Shown: one piece after another, positions 1-8,778 of the stretch
Position numbering within the stretch: position 1 is the stretch's first letter
Layout of the letters: the number at the start of each line of letters is the position of its first letter
From: Bact-08 sp964533215
GTDB taxonomy: Bacteria > Bacteroidota > Bacteroidia > Bacteroidales > UBA932
Length of the DNA stretch: 64,000 nt
Assembly (NCBI GenBank): GCA_964533215.1
Contig: CAZHLJ010000001.1
Span: forward strand, 558,001-622,000
Direction of reading: 5' to 3'
Notes under the pieces: model-generated
Seen by the model: only the letters and a program-made list of their open reading frames with translations
What the model was told of the DNA's origin: nothing
Database searches by the model: none
Program-made: the position numbers and the translations under genes

Positions 1-241
1 AGCGAAACAAGTCTTGAAAAAATATTTCATAAATATTTGGGCAAAATATATAAAAATCATAATTTTACGCTGCATTGCCTTCGACACAGCTATGCAACTC
101 ATCTTTTAGAGGCGGGAGTAAGTTTAAGGTACATTCGAGTTGCTAGGTCACAAAAGCAGTAAAACAACAGAAATCTATACACACGTTAGTATGACCGGCC
201 TACAAAACATAAAAAACCCCGTAGATGATTTCGATTTATAA
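1..241 (+). pseudogene. Tyrosine recombinase/integrase, 3' fragment with frameshift
   Basis: The C-terminal catalytic part of a tyrosine recombinase, cut by the window start. Frame 1 reads through LRHSYATHLLEAG (the Arg-His box) and stops after about 52 residues. A second frame continues from about position 139 with ELLGHKSSKTTEIYTHVS, carrying the second catalytic His/Lys region and the nucleophile Tyr in IYTHV, and ends KNPVDDFDL. The two parts join as one protein if two bases are restored near 138-139, so the gene is frameshifted just before its last catalytic segment. The ending recalls both Bacteroidota Xer-like integrases and integron integrases. The gene runs toward the cassette array and stops beside an attI-like site, so it is the obvious candidate for the array's former recombinase. 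Whether it is an IntI with the extra domain cannot be seen here. Confidence 0.8.
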
Positions 242-242
242 T

Positions 243-343
243 CCAATTTCCACAAAAATATATATCACCACAAAGGTGTCGCAAGCCCCAAGCATATGCG
301 ACCTTAAACACACATTGCTCAACCCATAACCAAGTTATAGGGC
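243..343 (+). other. attI-like recombination site at the head of the array
   Basis: About 100 noncoding bases lie between the broken integrase and the first cassette. At its right end CCCATAAC (323-330) and GTTATAGGG (334-342) face each other around CAA, giving AAC-CAA-GTT, the same layout as the simple recombination site of known attI sites. The left part can form a small stem, GTCGCA...TGCGAC. GTTATAGGGC (334-343) is the exact reverse complement of GCCCTATAAC at the end of cassette 1 (1153-1162), which places the cassette boundary at the G/TT of this site. Function as an insertion site is inferred from position and symmetry. Confidence 0.6.
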
Positions 344-349
344 ATTTTA

Positions 350-378
350 TTGACATTGAAACCAACACAAATTACATA
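350..378 (+). promoter_or_regulatory. Possible sigma-70-like promoter at the start of cassette 1
   Basis: TTGACA at 350-355 is followed after 17 bases by TACATA (373-378), a good match to the enterobacterial consensus, ten bases before the ATG of the first cassette gene. Bacteroidota main promoters are normally TTTG/TAnnTTTG, and the leader would be almost absent, so this may be chance or a foreign promoter carried in with the cassette. Confidence 0.25.
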
Positions 379-387
379 TAAGCAGAC

Positions 388-1161
388 ATGGAATTAAAAA
401 ATTTCGAAAGTTTTTTTGAGTATAGAGAATATGAAAACGAAAATATTCAGTATCTGATTTATTTTTTTGATGTTGATGGCTGTGAATCAATTCATGAGTT
501 CCTTTGCCAATCTGAATTTTATTACGCACTAAACAAATTCTCACTAATTAGAACCGAACGATTGCTAAGAATTGTTTCAAATCCCGAGATATTTAAAAAG
601 TACTATCAACAATTTAGTTCTTTTAAAGATCAAATAATCAAGAAACTTCAGGAGTTCACAGGTGTCTATATTTGTGAAATTAAGATTGAACCAAATCTTA
701 AAAATTTTCAAATTTCAGCAAATAGATATATCCCAGTATCAACACCATGGGAGGAAATTAACAGCGATCAAGATATTATGCTTGAACAATTTAGAAGTGC
801 AGCAGAATCTATAGATTATCAAAATATTGGTAACACTTGTAGAACTATAATGCAAAAAATATCGAATATTGTATTTGATCCACAAAAACACATTGCACCT
901 GATAAAGTAGACATTTCTGAAGGGAAATTCAAAAACAGACTTCACACATATATCAAAACAGAACTTGGAGGTCATATTAACGATAAAATTAGAGATTATT
1001 CATTGTCTGTAATTGATACAGCTGAGAAAGCAATTAATTTGGCAAACACTTTGACTCATTCGTTAAATGCAGACTCATTTATTGCAGAATCCTGTGTTGT
1101 AAGCACTATTTCAGTAATTAATATACTTAGAATAATTGAAAAAAAAGTAAACGCCCTATAA
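388..1161 (+). CDS. Cassette 1: hypothetical protein, all-helical C-terminus
   Basis: A 257-residue soluble protein with no signal peptide or membrane segment. I do not recognise the family. The C-terminal half (about residues 130-255) looks alpha-helical, with a pattern ending in LANTLTHSLNADS and then a helix VVSTISVINILRIIE. This resembles the helical C-termini of some abortive-infection or HEPN-like proteins, but that is only an impression and no catalytic RxxxxH motif stands out. It is the first gene of the array, in the same direction as all other cassette genes. Its last codons overlap the following attC-like repeat, so the stop codon TAA lies inside the left recombination box, a common arrangement in compact cassettes. 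Confidence 0.75.
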   Translation: MELKNFESFFEYREYENENIQYLIYFFDVDGCESIHEFLCQSEFYYALNKFSLIRTERLLRIVSNPEIFKKYYQQFSSFKDQIIKKLQEFTGVYICEIKIEPNLKNFQISANRYIPVSTPWEEINSDQDIMLEQFRSAAESIDYQNIGNTCRTIMQKISNIVFDPQKHIAPDKVDISEGKFKNRLHTYIKTELGGHINDKIRDYSLSVIDTAEKAINLANTLTHSLNADSFIAESCVVSTISVINILRIIEKKVNAL

Positions 1162-1215
1162 CACGCGTTAAATTCCATTAAAACGGAATTTTCCCGCGAA
1201 ACGTTGTGTGCAACC
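1153..1215 (+). repeat. attC-like site 1 (short type)
   Basis: Imperfect inverted repeat of about 60 bases. The left box GCCCTATAAC and the next arm CGCG...AAATTCC pair with GGAATTT...CGCG and the right core GTTGTGTG (1203-1210). The spacer beside the core is one base (A) on the left and four (AAAC) on the right. The loop is ATTAAAAC. It is nearly the same sequence as the sites at 2638 and 14954. The right core begins cassette 2, whose first 13 bases match the reverse complement of the left box of site 2 at 12 of 13 positions. Confidence 0.75.
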
Positions 1216-1237
1216 TAAAAAAACGAACAGACATATA

Positions 1238-1921
1238 ATGACATCGAAACATAAATATCACTTTTATCCTATTTTGACGGTTCTGTTTATTTTGACTCTA
1301 ACGACTGCATATGGACAAGTCGGTAGTAGGTCATTCAATTTCAATCAAATCAGCGAAACAGAATATAGAAACGCATTGAACAATAACTTCAATGCTATTC
1401 CTTTGCATACAATTGATTCGTCAAGACTAGAAAAGGCTCAACAACTAATTGATAAAACCTACAGTCAGCATGAAATTGACATTGCAGGAAGTGAATTATG
1501 TGAATCTCCCAGATTTTTGACAAGCTTTTATGGTTATTATCCTGAGCTCGACATTCTCGTTTTCCTCATTCAAGATTACCACTTTGAAAATGCCGTTTTT
1601 CTAAAGGATAGCGAAGGCTTTCCGAATAAATGGATTGACCGCTTTAATGGTTCATACGGTGTAATGTCAAAAAGCGGACTTTGGATTGGTTTGGAAAGAC
1701 AAGATTGCGACAACTATCTACAAATTGAAATTTGCGAGATAACCAGTAGAGGGACATGGACTATCCTTGAATTTGACTTTAAGACAATCGACATAAACGC
1801 TGACGAAAAAGAACCTATTCTTTGGGTAAACGAAAACACCATTTACTTGGCGACAATTGAATATAACAACATAGAAAAAAAAGGACAGAAAAAGTTCTAC
1901 GAAATAAAATTTGAATATTAA
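1238..1921 (+). CDS. Cassette 2: exported hypothetical protein
   Basis: A 227-residue protein beginning with a typical signal peptide: charged start, hydrophobic stretch LTVLFILTLTTA, then AYGQ as a likely signal peptidase I site, so it is probably periplasmic or secreted. The longer open frame starting at 1208 begins with GTG inside the recombination core of attC-like site 1, so ATG 1238 is the better start. No lipobox cysteine is present. The mature part is mixed alpha/beta with many aromatic residues. I do not recognise a family. The stop codon is four bases before the left box of attC-like site 2. Confidence 0.7.
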   Translation: MTSKHKYHFYPILTVLFILTLTTAYGQVGSRSFNFNQISETEYRNALNNNFNAIPLHTIDSSRLEKAQQLIDKTYSQHEIDIAGSELCESPRFLTSFYGYYPELDILVFLIQDYHFENAVFLKDSEGFPNKWIDRFNGSYGVMSKSGLWIGLERQDCDNYLQIEICEITSRGTWTILEFDFKTIDINADEKEPILWVNENTIYLATIEYNNIEKKGQKKFYEIKFEY

Positions 1922-1925
1922 AAAA

Positions 1926-2069
1926 GGCTGCACACAACAGCGCATATAATTTATGGCGGGGAAAGTGATAAATCAGAACTTAGTGCTTTTGGCTAAATTT
2001 GGTCACGGTTGACAGGAAAGTTCTCTGAAACCCGCAACAAGTCATATGCGCAAATCGTTCGGCAACATT
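1926..2069 (+). repeat. attC-like site 2 (long type)
   Basis: A roughly 140-base folded repeat. Left box GGCTGCACACAAC (1926-1938), one unpaired A, then arm GCGCATAT. The right side has CATATGCGC, spacer AAATC and core GTTCGGC (2057-2063). Inner pairings GGCGGG/CCCGC and CAGAACTT/AAGTTCTCTG extend the hairpin. The loop side carries TTGACAGGAAAGTTCTCTGA, a motif shared with the other long sites. The left box is complementary to the first 13 bases of cassette 2. Confidence 0.7.
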
Positions 2070-2083
2070 AAAAATTAAAAACA

Positions 2084-2638
2084 ATGATAATTGATATACC
2101 TGCATGCAAAGAACAATTTTTAATCGATGAATATTTGGCTTCAAGTATTAATGCTGGACTTCAAACAAGAAATAAATTGTATCCAATTTATCTATCTAAT
2201 AATTCTAACATGATTGATAGTCAGTCTTTAAGATTGGAAATAAAAGATTTTTTAAAGTCATATATTGAAAAATTTAATAATCTAACCGAAGATGAACATT
2301 GTAATTATATTGAACTTATGTCCAATAAATTGTCTGAAAATCACAGAGATATATTGTTTGAAAAAAGGTTCAGAATTGGCATTAGTCAGAAAATAATTAA
2401 TTTGTTTTTAAAATATATATGGTCAATCAACAAAGTTAAAACTCCGTTTCATTGTCCTTTTGATAATATAATCAAGTCCAAATTACTGTCGCATTACAAT
2501 GATTCTGTGCTTGTCAATTGGACAGAACTCGATAGTATGGACAAATATATTGAATATGTAAGAGTTGCAAAAAAAGTAGCTGATAAAGAAGGCTTAAAAG
2601 TAGCTGAATGGGAATTATTAAATTGGAAAAAACAGTAA
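2084..2638 (+). CDS. Cassette 3: hypothetical protein
   Basis: A soluble, mostly helical protein of 184 residues without signal peptide or membrane segments. The C-terminal third holds a basic, tryptophan-rich stretch (YIWSINKVKTPFHCPFD, then EGLKVAEWELLNWKKQ). I cannot assign a family. It sits alone between two attC-like repeats, starting 27 bases after the core of site 2 and ending where the left box of site 3 begins, so it is a compact one-gene cassette. It is as AT-rich as the neighbouring cassettes. Confidence 0.7.
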   Translation: MIIDIPACKEQFLIDEYLASSINAGLQTRNKLYPIYLSNNSNMIDSQSLRLEIKDFLKSYIEKFNNLTEDEHCNYIELMSNKLSENHRDILFEKRFRIGISQKIINLFLKYIWSINKVKTPFHCPFDNIIKSKLLSHYNDSVLVNWTELDSMDKYIEYVRVAKKVADKEGLKVAEWELLNWKKQ

Positions 2639-2706
2639 ACGTTGCCTAACACGCAGTAAATTTCATTAAAACGGAAATTTACCGCGAAAACGTTATATGC
2701 AAGGCT
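2638..2706 (+). repeat. attC-like site 3 (short type)
   Basis: Short-type site almost identical to site 1. Left box AACGTTGCCTAAC, one A, arm CGC..TAAATTTC, loop ATTAAAAC, arm GGAAATTTA..GCG, spacer AAAAC, core GTTATATGC (2692-2700). Compared with site 1 the stem changes from AAATTCC/GGAATTT to AAATTTC/GAAATTT, so both sides changed together. The left box is complementary to the start of cassette 3 (11 of 13). Confidence 0.75.
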
Positions 2707-2794
2707 AAAAGACCGAATCGAACAATGAAACCTGATTATAAAATTTGAAAAAACGAATAGAATATATTGGTTCATTGATTAAAGGTTGGTGCAA

Positions 2795-2810
2795 GAAAAA
2801 ATTAGTTTTT
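2795..2810 (+). repeat. Left inverted repeat around the STAND gene
   Basis: GAAAAAATTAGTTTTT is the exact reverse complement of AAAAACTAATTTTTTC at 8693-8708. Both lie next to a GCCAACCC sequence. Together they enclose the giant NTPase gene and two folded repeats, inside the limits of cassette 4. Confidence 0.65.
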
Positions 2811-2857
2811 GCCAACCCGCTTCTGCCCTTCGGGACAGTTTGGGAAGCCAACGCACA

Positions 2858-2918
2858 TTGCACACATTTGCAAATCGCACAAGCTGACGTACAGATCAAA
2901 ATTTGCAAAAGAGTGCAA
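2858..2918 (+). repeat. Structured repeat, left copy
   Basis: A stem-loop: outer arms TTGCAC/GTGCAA (2858-2863, 2913-2918), internal loop ACAT/AAGA, inner arms TTGCAAAT/ATTTGCAA (2868-2875, 2901-2908). A second copy lies at 8600-8667 on the other side of the NTPase gene with the same internal loop but different, still paired, arms. An open frame at 2745-2957 crosses this element but looks like a translation of repeat sequence. Confidence 0.6.
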
Positions 2919-2947
2919 TTTTTGCCAACGCTCAAAATGAAGATTAT

Positions 2948-5900
2948 ATGGGCTTAAATACTGCACATGAAGGATATGAATATCAAGATTTATTAACTGC
3001 CTACTTCATTCTAGGTTGGATTCTTGAAGATGAAGAAAGCACTTTCTATATTGATAAAAAAGAATTTGATTCAGATAGATTTGATGATTTAACAATTATA
3101 AACAATAAAGGATTATTTAAAAGACAGATAAAGTATAGTAACTCAGAGAGTAATCATTCTTTTAAAAAAGAGGACTTATCAACAGATGGTTCATACAATT
3201 TAGCTATTGATGAATTATTTAATTCATGGAACAACCATCCTGATAAGAGTATCCTTGACATTAGGCTTTGTTTAGCATGGAATGAACCTAAAGATGAATT
3301 GTTAAATATTCTGGATATTCAGAATAAGCAAAAAACTTTCATAAACCACGATACTACTCTATACAGAGTAAACGTAGAGAAACTATGGCCAAAAAACAAA
3401 AAGCCGATTGAAAAGTGGAGAAGATTTAGAACCAAATCTAATAGTATTCAGCGAGATGAATTCGTAAAGTTTTGTGAAGCTTTTACAATAGAAATTGATT
3501 TCCCAAAATTTAGTTTAAGTATTTATAATCCTGGTCAATTGGAAAAAATTGTATTAGACCAAGTCGACCGCTTAGGTATAGGTGTTTTCCCAAATAATAA
3601 AAAGAGCAAAGAGGAATTTATTCTTTCACTTTCTGCTCTTATTAGGAAGTCTCGTAGCAATGGGCTACCGATTACAACAAAAGAAATATTTAAACAATTC
3701 GAAATTATAACTGATTTTGGTTCTATAGAGCAAAATTTCCCAATTGATGAACGTAAAAATATCCAAACAAAAGAGAACGTTATTTCAATCCTTAGGTTAG
3801 TTAATTCAGATAAAAGAATAATTCTAAAGGGAGAACCTGGTAGTGGAAAGTCATGGTTTGTAAACAATTTAATAAGTGAATTAAATAGTAACAATATTAA
3901 TACTGTAAAGCATTATTGCTATACAGACCTTCAAGATAAATTTCAAAAAGAACGAATAAAGACTGATGTTTTTTACGGAAATATAATCTCTGAAATCCTT
4001 AATCTCTATCCAGAATTAAAGGAGAAAAAACGGCACAGATATGCAAGTAGTTTATCTGAATTAAATATACTTATTGAAAATATAACTGAACCTACGGTTT
4101 TAATAATAGATGGACTAGACCATATTCAGAGAGTTTTTAAATACAGACCTTATGATGATTTAAGCATAAGTGAAATTGATATCATCAATGAGATTAATAA
4201 AATAAATATATCAGACAATGTTTCAATTCTTTTAGCATCACAGCCTATAAAAGAATTGGCTGATATTCACAACTATACTCAGATATCAATACCTAATTGG
4301 GATATAGACGATGTAAAAGCTTTAATGTCCAAACTCCACCTTGATGATAAAGAATTAGACAATAAACATATATCAGACCTATTACTAGAAAAAAGCTCTG
4401 GTAATCCCCTGTACTTAACCTACTTAATTGAAGAAATTAAATGCTTACCTCAAATAAATGTAACTGTTTTTAATTCGCTTCCATATTATTCATACAATCT
4501 AAAAGAATACTATAGTTACCTATTGGCAAAACAAAATCTGAATAATGATGTCCCATTTGCTTTATCTGCGGTAAATTTTAGTCTTACGAAACAAGAATTG
4601 AAGGAAATAACAGAATTAGGGATATATGTAGACGAAACATTAGATTTATTAAAACCCGTTTTGAAACAAAATACATCTTCAAAAGGCTATATTATTTATC
4701 ATGAGAGTTTTAGAAGATTTATATTAGAAGAATTAAAATCAAATGAAGTAGTAGAGAAAAGAATATTCCGCCCTGTAATTGATTGGTTTGACAAGTTGGA
4801 TTTTTATTGTTATCCTAAAGCATATCGGTATTATTTACAAGTATTAACAGATGGTGGTTATTATGAAAAAGTGTTAGAATTTATTTCAAAGGACTTCATT
4901 AAGAAATGTGTTTGCTCAGGGCATCCTTGGGATATAATTAAAAATAATTATCACTTCTTTTCAAGGGCTTGTGTAGAGTCAAAAGATATAGAAAAAGTTA
5001 TAATCCTTAATGAAATAAATAAAATACTAACAGGTACGGAAGAATCTTTTGACGAAGCCTTTTTGTATTATATCAATGCATTTGGTTTTAAAAATGGATT
5101 TGAAGCAGTTTCAGAATATTTATTGTTCGAGAGTAAACCTACTTTAACAAAAAGACAAGGGTTGCAAGTTTGTTATTTAATAGATTCAAAAGGTTCTGTA
5201 GCACCATGGAAATACTATTCAGACTATTTCAAATCGGGAGAACCTATACAATTAGATGACTTCAAATACTATATAAGAATTCTACTGTCTCAAAATAATG
5301 AAGAAGAATTAATTGATATAGTCAAAAAGATTAAAAAGAGAAAATTAACTGACTTTAAAAATATTTTTATTAAGGAGCTATCTCTTTTCAGACCTAGAAC
5401 ATTTGTTGATGAATTAATAGATAAATATGATATAATTAAAAAATTATCTATTGTTGATGGTAATAAAAAAACTACCAAAGAAAATCTTCAACTATTAGGA
5501 GAAGAAATTTTAAATTTTGAAAACATTTTCGATAATGAAGTTCCTAAAATAAAATTCTTCTTTAAACAAATAGAAAATCAAATTAATGATAGAAAATCAA
5601 TTGCAGGTGTAATTGATATTTTCAAATCAAACAATTGGTTCTATAATTGGCTGATTTATTACATAAAGGTTAAACAATTTAGAGTCTCAGAAACAGCTGG
5701 TTCATTAGAACTCAGAAATGCTTTTGATTTTCTTGCATATAATGTAGAGCCTTTTCACGGTAATCCTAGAACTTGTGATTTATATTCATTACATGATTTT
5801 ATTTATGAATCACTAAATGAAGGATTATCTTTTATAAAAGAAAAAGAAGATTGGATTTATATATTAAAGATACTTGATAAAGTTAGTACTAAAACAACAA

Positions 5901-8590
5901 CATATTTTCAAAACTCACCAGGAGGGCCAATTGCAACTAATAATTTCTTTAAACTTCTCGTTGAGAATATCAATGAAAACAATTCCACTTCTGTTATTGA
6001 ATTATTGGTTGGACAATATGAACGAAATAAAGATGGGCAATTTCACGCATTTCTTTCTGAATATTGCTTTCAACTAGTTAAAGCATATGCTTTTGTTAAT
6101 GACTCAGAGAAAATCGAGCTATACTTCAATCAGGGCGTAGAATATGTTCTTGGATATACTTGGCGTAGAGATTTAACTCTTGAGGATTTAACCGAAAGTA
6201 TTGTTGGTTTAAGTTTGATAAATAATTCTTTAGGGAATGAATATATTTTAAAGCTGAAAGAATTAGTTGATTCAGTAGTTCAGCATACTGATGGAAAAGA
6301 CACAAAGCATTTTCCAGTAGAATGGTTTGAGAAATTTTATAAAATCAATCCTAAAAATGCTTCTCTTTATTTACTTCATGAATTAGTAGGAACAAGATGT
6401 GATTGGCGATTAGAATCTTCCTTGAAACATTTAATTACAAATCCTGATGTTCAGATTAATGATTTGACAAAGTGCTTTTTAAATCAAACAATGCTAGTCG
6501 AATCAGATGATGCATTTCTAATGGATTCTATTAAACTGTTTGAGAAGTTAAAATTGTCAGTAGCAAAAAAAACTTTAGGAGCTTCAATTAATGCAAGGTT
6601 GTCAATAAAACAGAACTCAGAACGTTCAAAGGATTTCCAAAAGGAGATTAAAAAATATGCGAATGATTTAAAGCTGCCAAATGCTTTTGTTACTTCAAAT
6701 ACAATAGCTTCAAGTAGGAAATCTTTAACCATTGACCCTATTGTGAAAATTAAAAGAGAATGTGTTAACAGAAAAGAATTTTCTGACATGTCTCTTTCTG
6801 AACTTTCTGATTATCTAAATAATAATCCAATTCTTGAAAAAGAGGTTCAATCTTTAGTTTATGTATTTGATAGTTTTCAAGTTCTTACTCCTGAAATTAA
6901 AAATTTAATCGAGCATCTTGTCAGGAAGAATGAAGACTACCATGACGAAAGCAACATTAACATTACTCCGGTTTTTGATTCAAATTCTGAACTTTCTATA
7001 TTTTTCTGGATAACACGGTTTGTTTATCAAAGAGATGGATGGTTTAAAAGTTTGTCAAACCTAGGTGCTTTCCAAAAAGCCTATAAGCTTAATCCCAATA
7101 GAAGCATTGATTTTTTATTTGAGTTATTAGCTTCAAATTTAAATCTAGGTTATAAACGTGTTTTTTCCGCAAACTTATTTAATGCTCTTTCAAGTGTTGG
7201 TTATAATACATCACTACTTGAGAAATCTTGGCTCTCAATGTATGAAATAATTGAGTACAGATTGCCTTCGAGAGAAACTTATGATTGGGATACGGTACTT
7301 ACTAATGACTTAAATATGGATATTGATGAAATTCATATTTGTCTGCTGTTTTGTCGATTTAAATCTTATACAGTTCAAAAGTATCATCTTGTTTTATCAA
7401 GTATTTCGATTTTATTATATGAAGATTCTCAAAAGCTTGTAAAACCAATTAGATGGTTTCTTTTAAATCATGAATACTTTAAAAAAACTATAATTCTATC
7501 AATACTGCAATTATTAGTTCTTTTTGAAGAGACGACTAAAGGATACCTTAAAAATTTTGAATCCGAATTAGAATCAATATATCCTACCTATTACTTTCTA
7601 ATTGATAGCTTAATTTCAAATATATTTCATTTTAAGACTAAGTCTGTAATAAAAGCTAAAGATGATTTAATATACCCTATTTCAGATGATGAATACAAAT
7701 GGTTTGAAGGACTGAATAAGCGCCATGACACTCTAAAAAGAGCTGGAATTGAAACTAAAAATATTTTTGGAAAGTTTAAAGCCACTTTTCAACGAAAATA
7801 TGGTGATTATTTAGAAATATACGATAATCGCATGAGCGAAAGAATGGTAAGCAATATATATTTTTCGGACTATTTACTCGAACTTTTTAATACTGAATAC
7901 TATGAAAAGCTTAATTCATATGCCAATACACAAGATGTATTTGAAAGTTTAAAGATTGATATTAAGTCAATAATTGCTCAACAGCTTTCCATAGATATTA
8001 GACCTGATAGTTTAAAACGTGCATCAAATTATGAGAAATATGCAGCATTTAATGAAGAAATATACATTGATGAAAATGGATGGGTAAGAATTGCACACTT
8101 TGAACATGAGTTAATTAAAAAAGAACATTACAAATTAATTGAAAGAACAATTTTTGGCGGTGTTGTTTTTAATGAAGGGAAATCGATGGATTTTCCATAT
8201 TCTGCATATAGATTAGAAATGGATTTATTGTGGAATGAAAACTATGTTGATTTTCCAACAGAAAAGAAGCCAATATTTTCGTTTATTCAAAATCAATTTC
8301 AGTTTGAGTATTTTAAGATTCTATGGTTAAATCCATCAATTATGGAAGTTCTTGGACTTCGTTTTGGCGATTTTAGAGATGGCTTGATAGCTTACAATTC
8401 TACTGATGAAGTAGTTCTAAAATTAAAAACTTGGCAGACAGAATATGTCGCTTTAGGTTCTTTTTCAAATATACATGACGAAATCCCTAAATTAGATGGT
8501 TCTGAATTAGTAATGAGAAAAGATTATTTTAAAAAATTATGTGATATTTATAATGAAAAACCAAAATACTCTATATCAAAGACATTTTAA
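2948..8590 (+). CDS. Cassette 4: giant STAND NTPase with nuclease-like N-terminus (Avs-type defence candidate)
   Basis: A protein of 1880 residues. The N-terminal domain (about 1-200) has GYEYQDLLTAYF, then FDDLTI (Asp46/47) and KRQIK (Gln60, Lys62), fitting a D...(E/Q)xK nuclease fold like the DUF4297/Cap4 domains of defence ATPases. A P-loop STAND NTPase follows: Walker A GEPGSGKS at 295-302, Walker B VLIIDGLDHI with Asp388, then LLASQP and SGNPLYLTY. The remaining 1300 residues are helical-repeat-like, typical of the target-sensing part of antiviral STAND (Avs) proteins. Expected role by family: sense a phage protein, oligomerise and activate the nuclease. ATG 2948 is preferred because the longer frame from 2903 starts in a repeat hairpin. 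No partner gene is present. The exact Avs subtype is not assignable here. Confidence 0.75.
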   Translation: MGLNTAHEGYEYQDLLTAYFILGWILEDEESTFYIDKKEFDSDRFDDLTIINNKGLFKRQIKYSNSESNHSFKKEDLSTDGSYNLAIDELFNSWNNHPDKSILDIRLCLAWNEPKDELLNILDIQNKQKTFINHDTTLYRVNVEKLWPKNKKPIEKWRRFRTKSNSIQRDEFVKFCEAFTIEIDFPKFSLSIYNPGQLEKIVLDQVDRLGIGVFPNNKKSKEEFILSLSALIRKSRSNGLPITTKEIFKQFEIITDFGSIEQNFPIDERKNIQTKENVISILRLVNSDKRIILKGEPGSGKSWFVNNLISELNSNNINTVKHYCYTDLQDKFQKERIKTDVFYGNIISEILNLYPELKEKKRHRYASSLSELNILIENITEPTVLIIDGLDHIQRVFKYRPYDDLSISEIDIINEINKINISDNVSILLASQPIKELADIHNYTQISIPNWDIDDVKALMSKLHLDDKELDNKHISDLLLEKSSGNPLYLTYLIEEIKCLPQINVTVFNSLPYYSYNLKEYYSYLLAKQNLNNDVPFALSAVNFSLTKQELKEITELGIYVDETLDLLKPVLKQNTSSKGYIIYHESFRRFILEELKSNEVVEKRIFRPVIDWFDKLDFYCYPKAYRYYLQVLTDGGYYEKVLEFISKDFIKKCVCSGHPWDIIKNNYHFFSRACVESKDIEKVIILNEINKILTGTEESFDEAFLYYINAFGFKNGFEAVSEYLLFESKPTLTKRQGLQVCYLIDSKGSVAPWKYYSDYFKSGEPIQLDDFKYYIRILLSQNNEEELIDIVKKIKKRKLTDFKNIFIKELSLFRPRTFVDELIDKYDIIKKLSIVDGNKKTTKENLQLLGEEILNFENIFDNEVPKIKFFFKQIENQINDRKSIAGVIDIFKSNNWFYNWLIYYIKVKQFRVSETAGSLELRNAFDFLAYNVEPFHGNPRTCDLYSLHDFIYESLNEGLSFIKEKEDWIYILKILDKVSTKTTTYFQNSPGGPIATNNFFKLLVENINENNSTSVIELLVGQYERNKDGQFHAFLSEYCFQLVKAYAFVNDSEKIELYFNQGVEYVLGYTWRRDLTLEDLTESIVGLSLINNSLGNEYILKLKELVDSVVQHTDGKDTKHFPVEWFEKFYKINPKNASLYLLHELVGTRCDWRLESSLKHLITNPDVQINDLTKCFLNQTMLVESDDAFLMDSIKLFEKLKLSVAKKTLGASINARLSIKQNSERSKDFQKEIKKYANDLKLPNAFVTSNTIASSRKSLTIDPIVKIKRECVNRKEFSDMSLSELSDYLNNNPILEKEVQSLVYVFDSFQVLTPEIKNLIEHLVRKNEDYHDESNINITPVFDSNSELSIFFWITRFVYQRDGWFKSLSNLGAFQKAYKLNPNRSIDFLFELLASNLNLGYKRVFSANLFNALSSVGYNTSLLEKSWLSMYEIIEYRLPSRETYDWDTVLTNDLNMDIDEIHICLLFCRFKSYTVQKYHLVLSSISILLYEDSQKLVKPIRWFLLNHEYFKKTIILSILQLLVLFEETTKGYLKNFESELESIYPTYYFLIDSLISNIFHFKTKSVIKAKDDLIYPISDDEYKWFEGLNKRHDTLKRAGIETKNIFGKFKATFQRKYGDYLEIYDNRMSERMVSNIYFSDYLLELFNTEYYEKLNSYANTQDVFESLKIDIKSIIAQQLSIDIRPDSLKRASNYEKYAAFNEEIYIDENGWVRIAHFEHELIKKEHYKLIERTIFGGVVFNEGKSMDFPYSAYRLEMDLLWNENYVDFPTEKKPIFSFIQNQFQFEYFKILWLNPSIMEVLGLRFGDFRDGLIAYNSTDEVVLKLKTWQTEYVALGSFSNIHDEIPKLDGSELVMRKDYFKKLCDIYNEKPKYSISKTF

Positions 8591-8599
8591 GCACCCCAC

Positions 8600-8667
8600 A
8601 CAGTCAAGCACATTTGCAATTCGCACAAGCCGACACGCAACCGAAAATTGCAAAAGAGCTTGTCTGT
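8600..8667 (+). repeat. Structured repeat, right copy
   Basis: Second copy of the element at 2858, in the same orientation. Outer arms ACAGTCAAGC/GCTTGTCTGT pair with one mismatch (8600-8609, 8658-8667); internal loop ACAT/AAGA; inner arms TTGCAATT/AATTGCAA (8614-8621, 8646-8653). The arms differ from the left copy on both sides in a compensating way, which argues that the folded form matters. Confidence 0.6.
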
Positions 8668-8692
8668 CTTCCTCCGCTTTTTTGCCAACCCT

Positions 8693-8708
8693 AAAAACTA
8701 ATTTTTTC
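8693..8708 (+). repeat. Right inverted repeat around the STAND gene
   Basis: AAAAACTAATTTTTTC, the exact reverse complement of 2795-2810. It follows GCCAACCC (8684-8691). The 70 bases after it, up to attC-like site 4, hold no convincing gene. Confidence 0.65.
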
Positions 8709-8778
8709 GGGAACAGCAGTGCTTCGATTGAGCGGATTGATAATTGTAAAAGACTGATAATTAACTGATAATGAATAA

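Noticed and set aside
1208..1237. GTG start for the cassette 2 gene
   Set aside because: It lies in the attC-like core, and the signal peptide starts properly at ATG 1238.
2745..2957. Open frame of 70 codons before the STAND gene
   Set aside because: It runs through the inverted repeat and hairpin; its translation follows repeat sequence and a homologous repeat lies behind the gene without coding.
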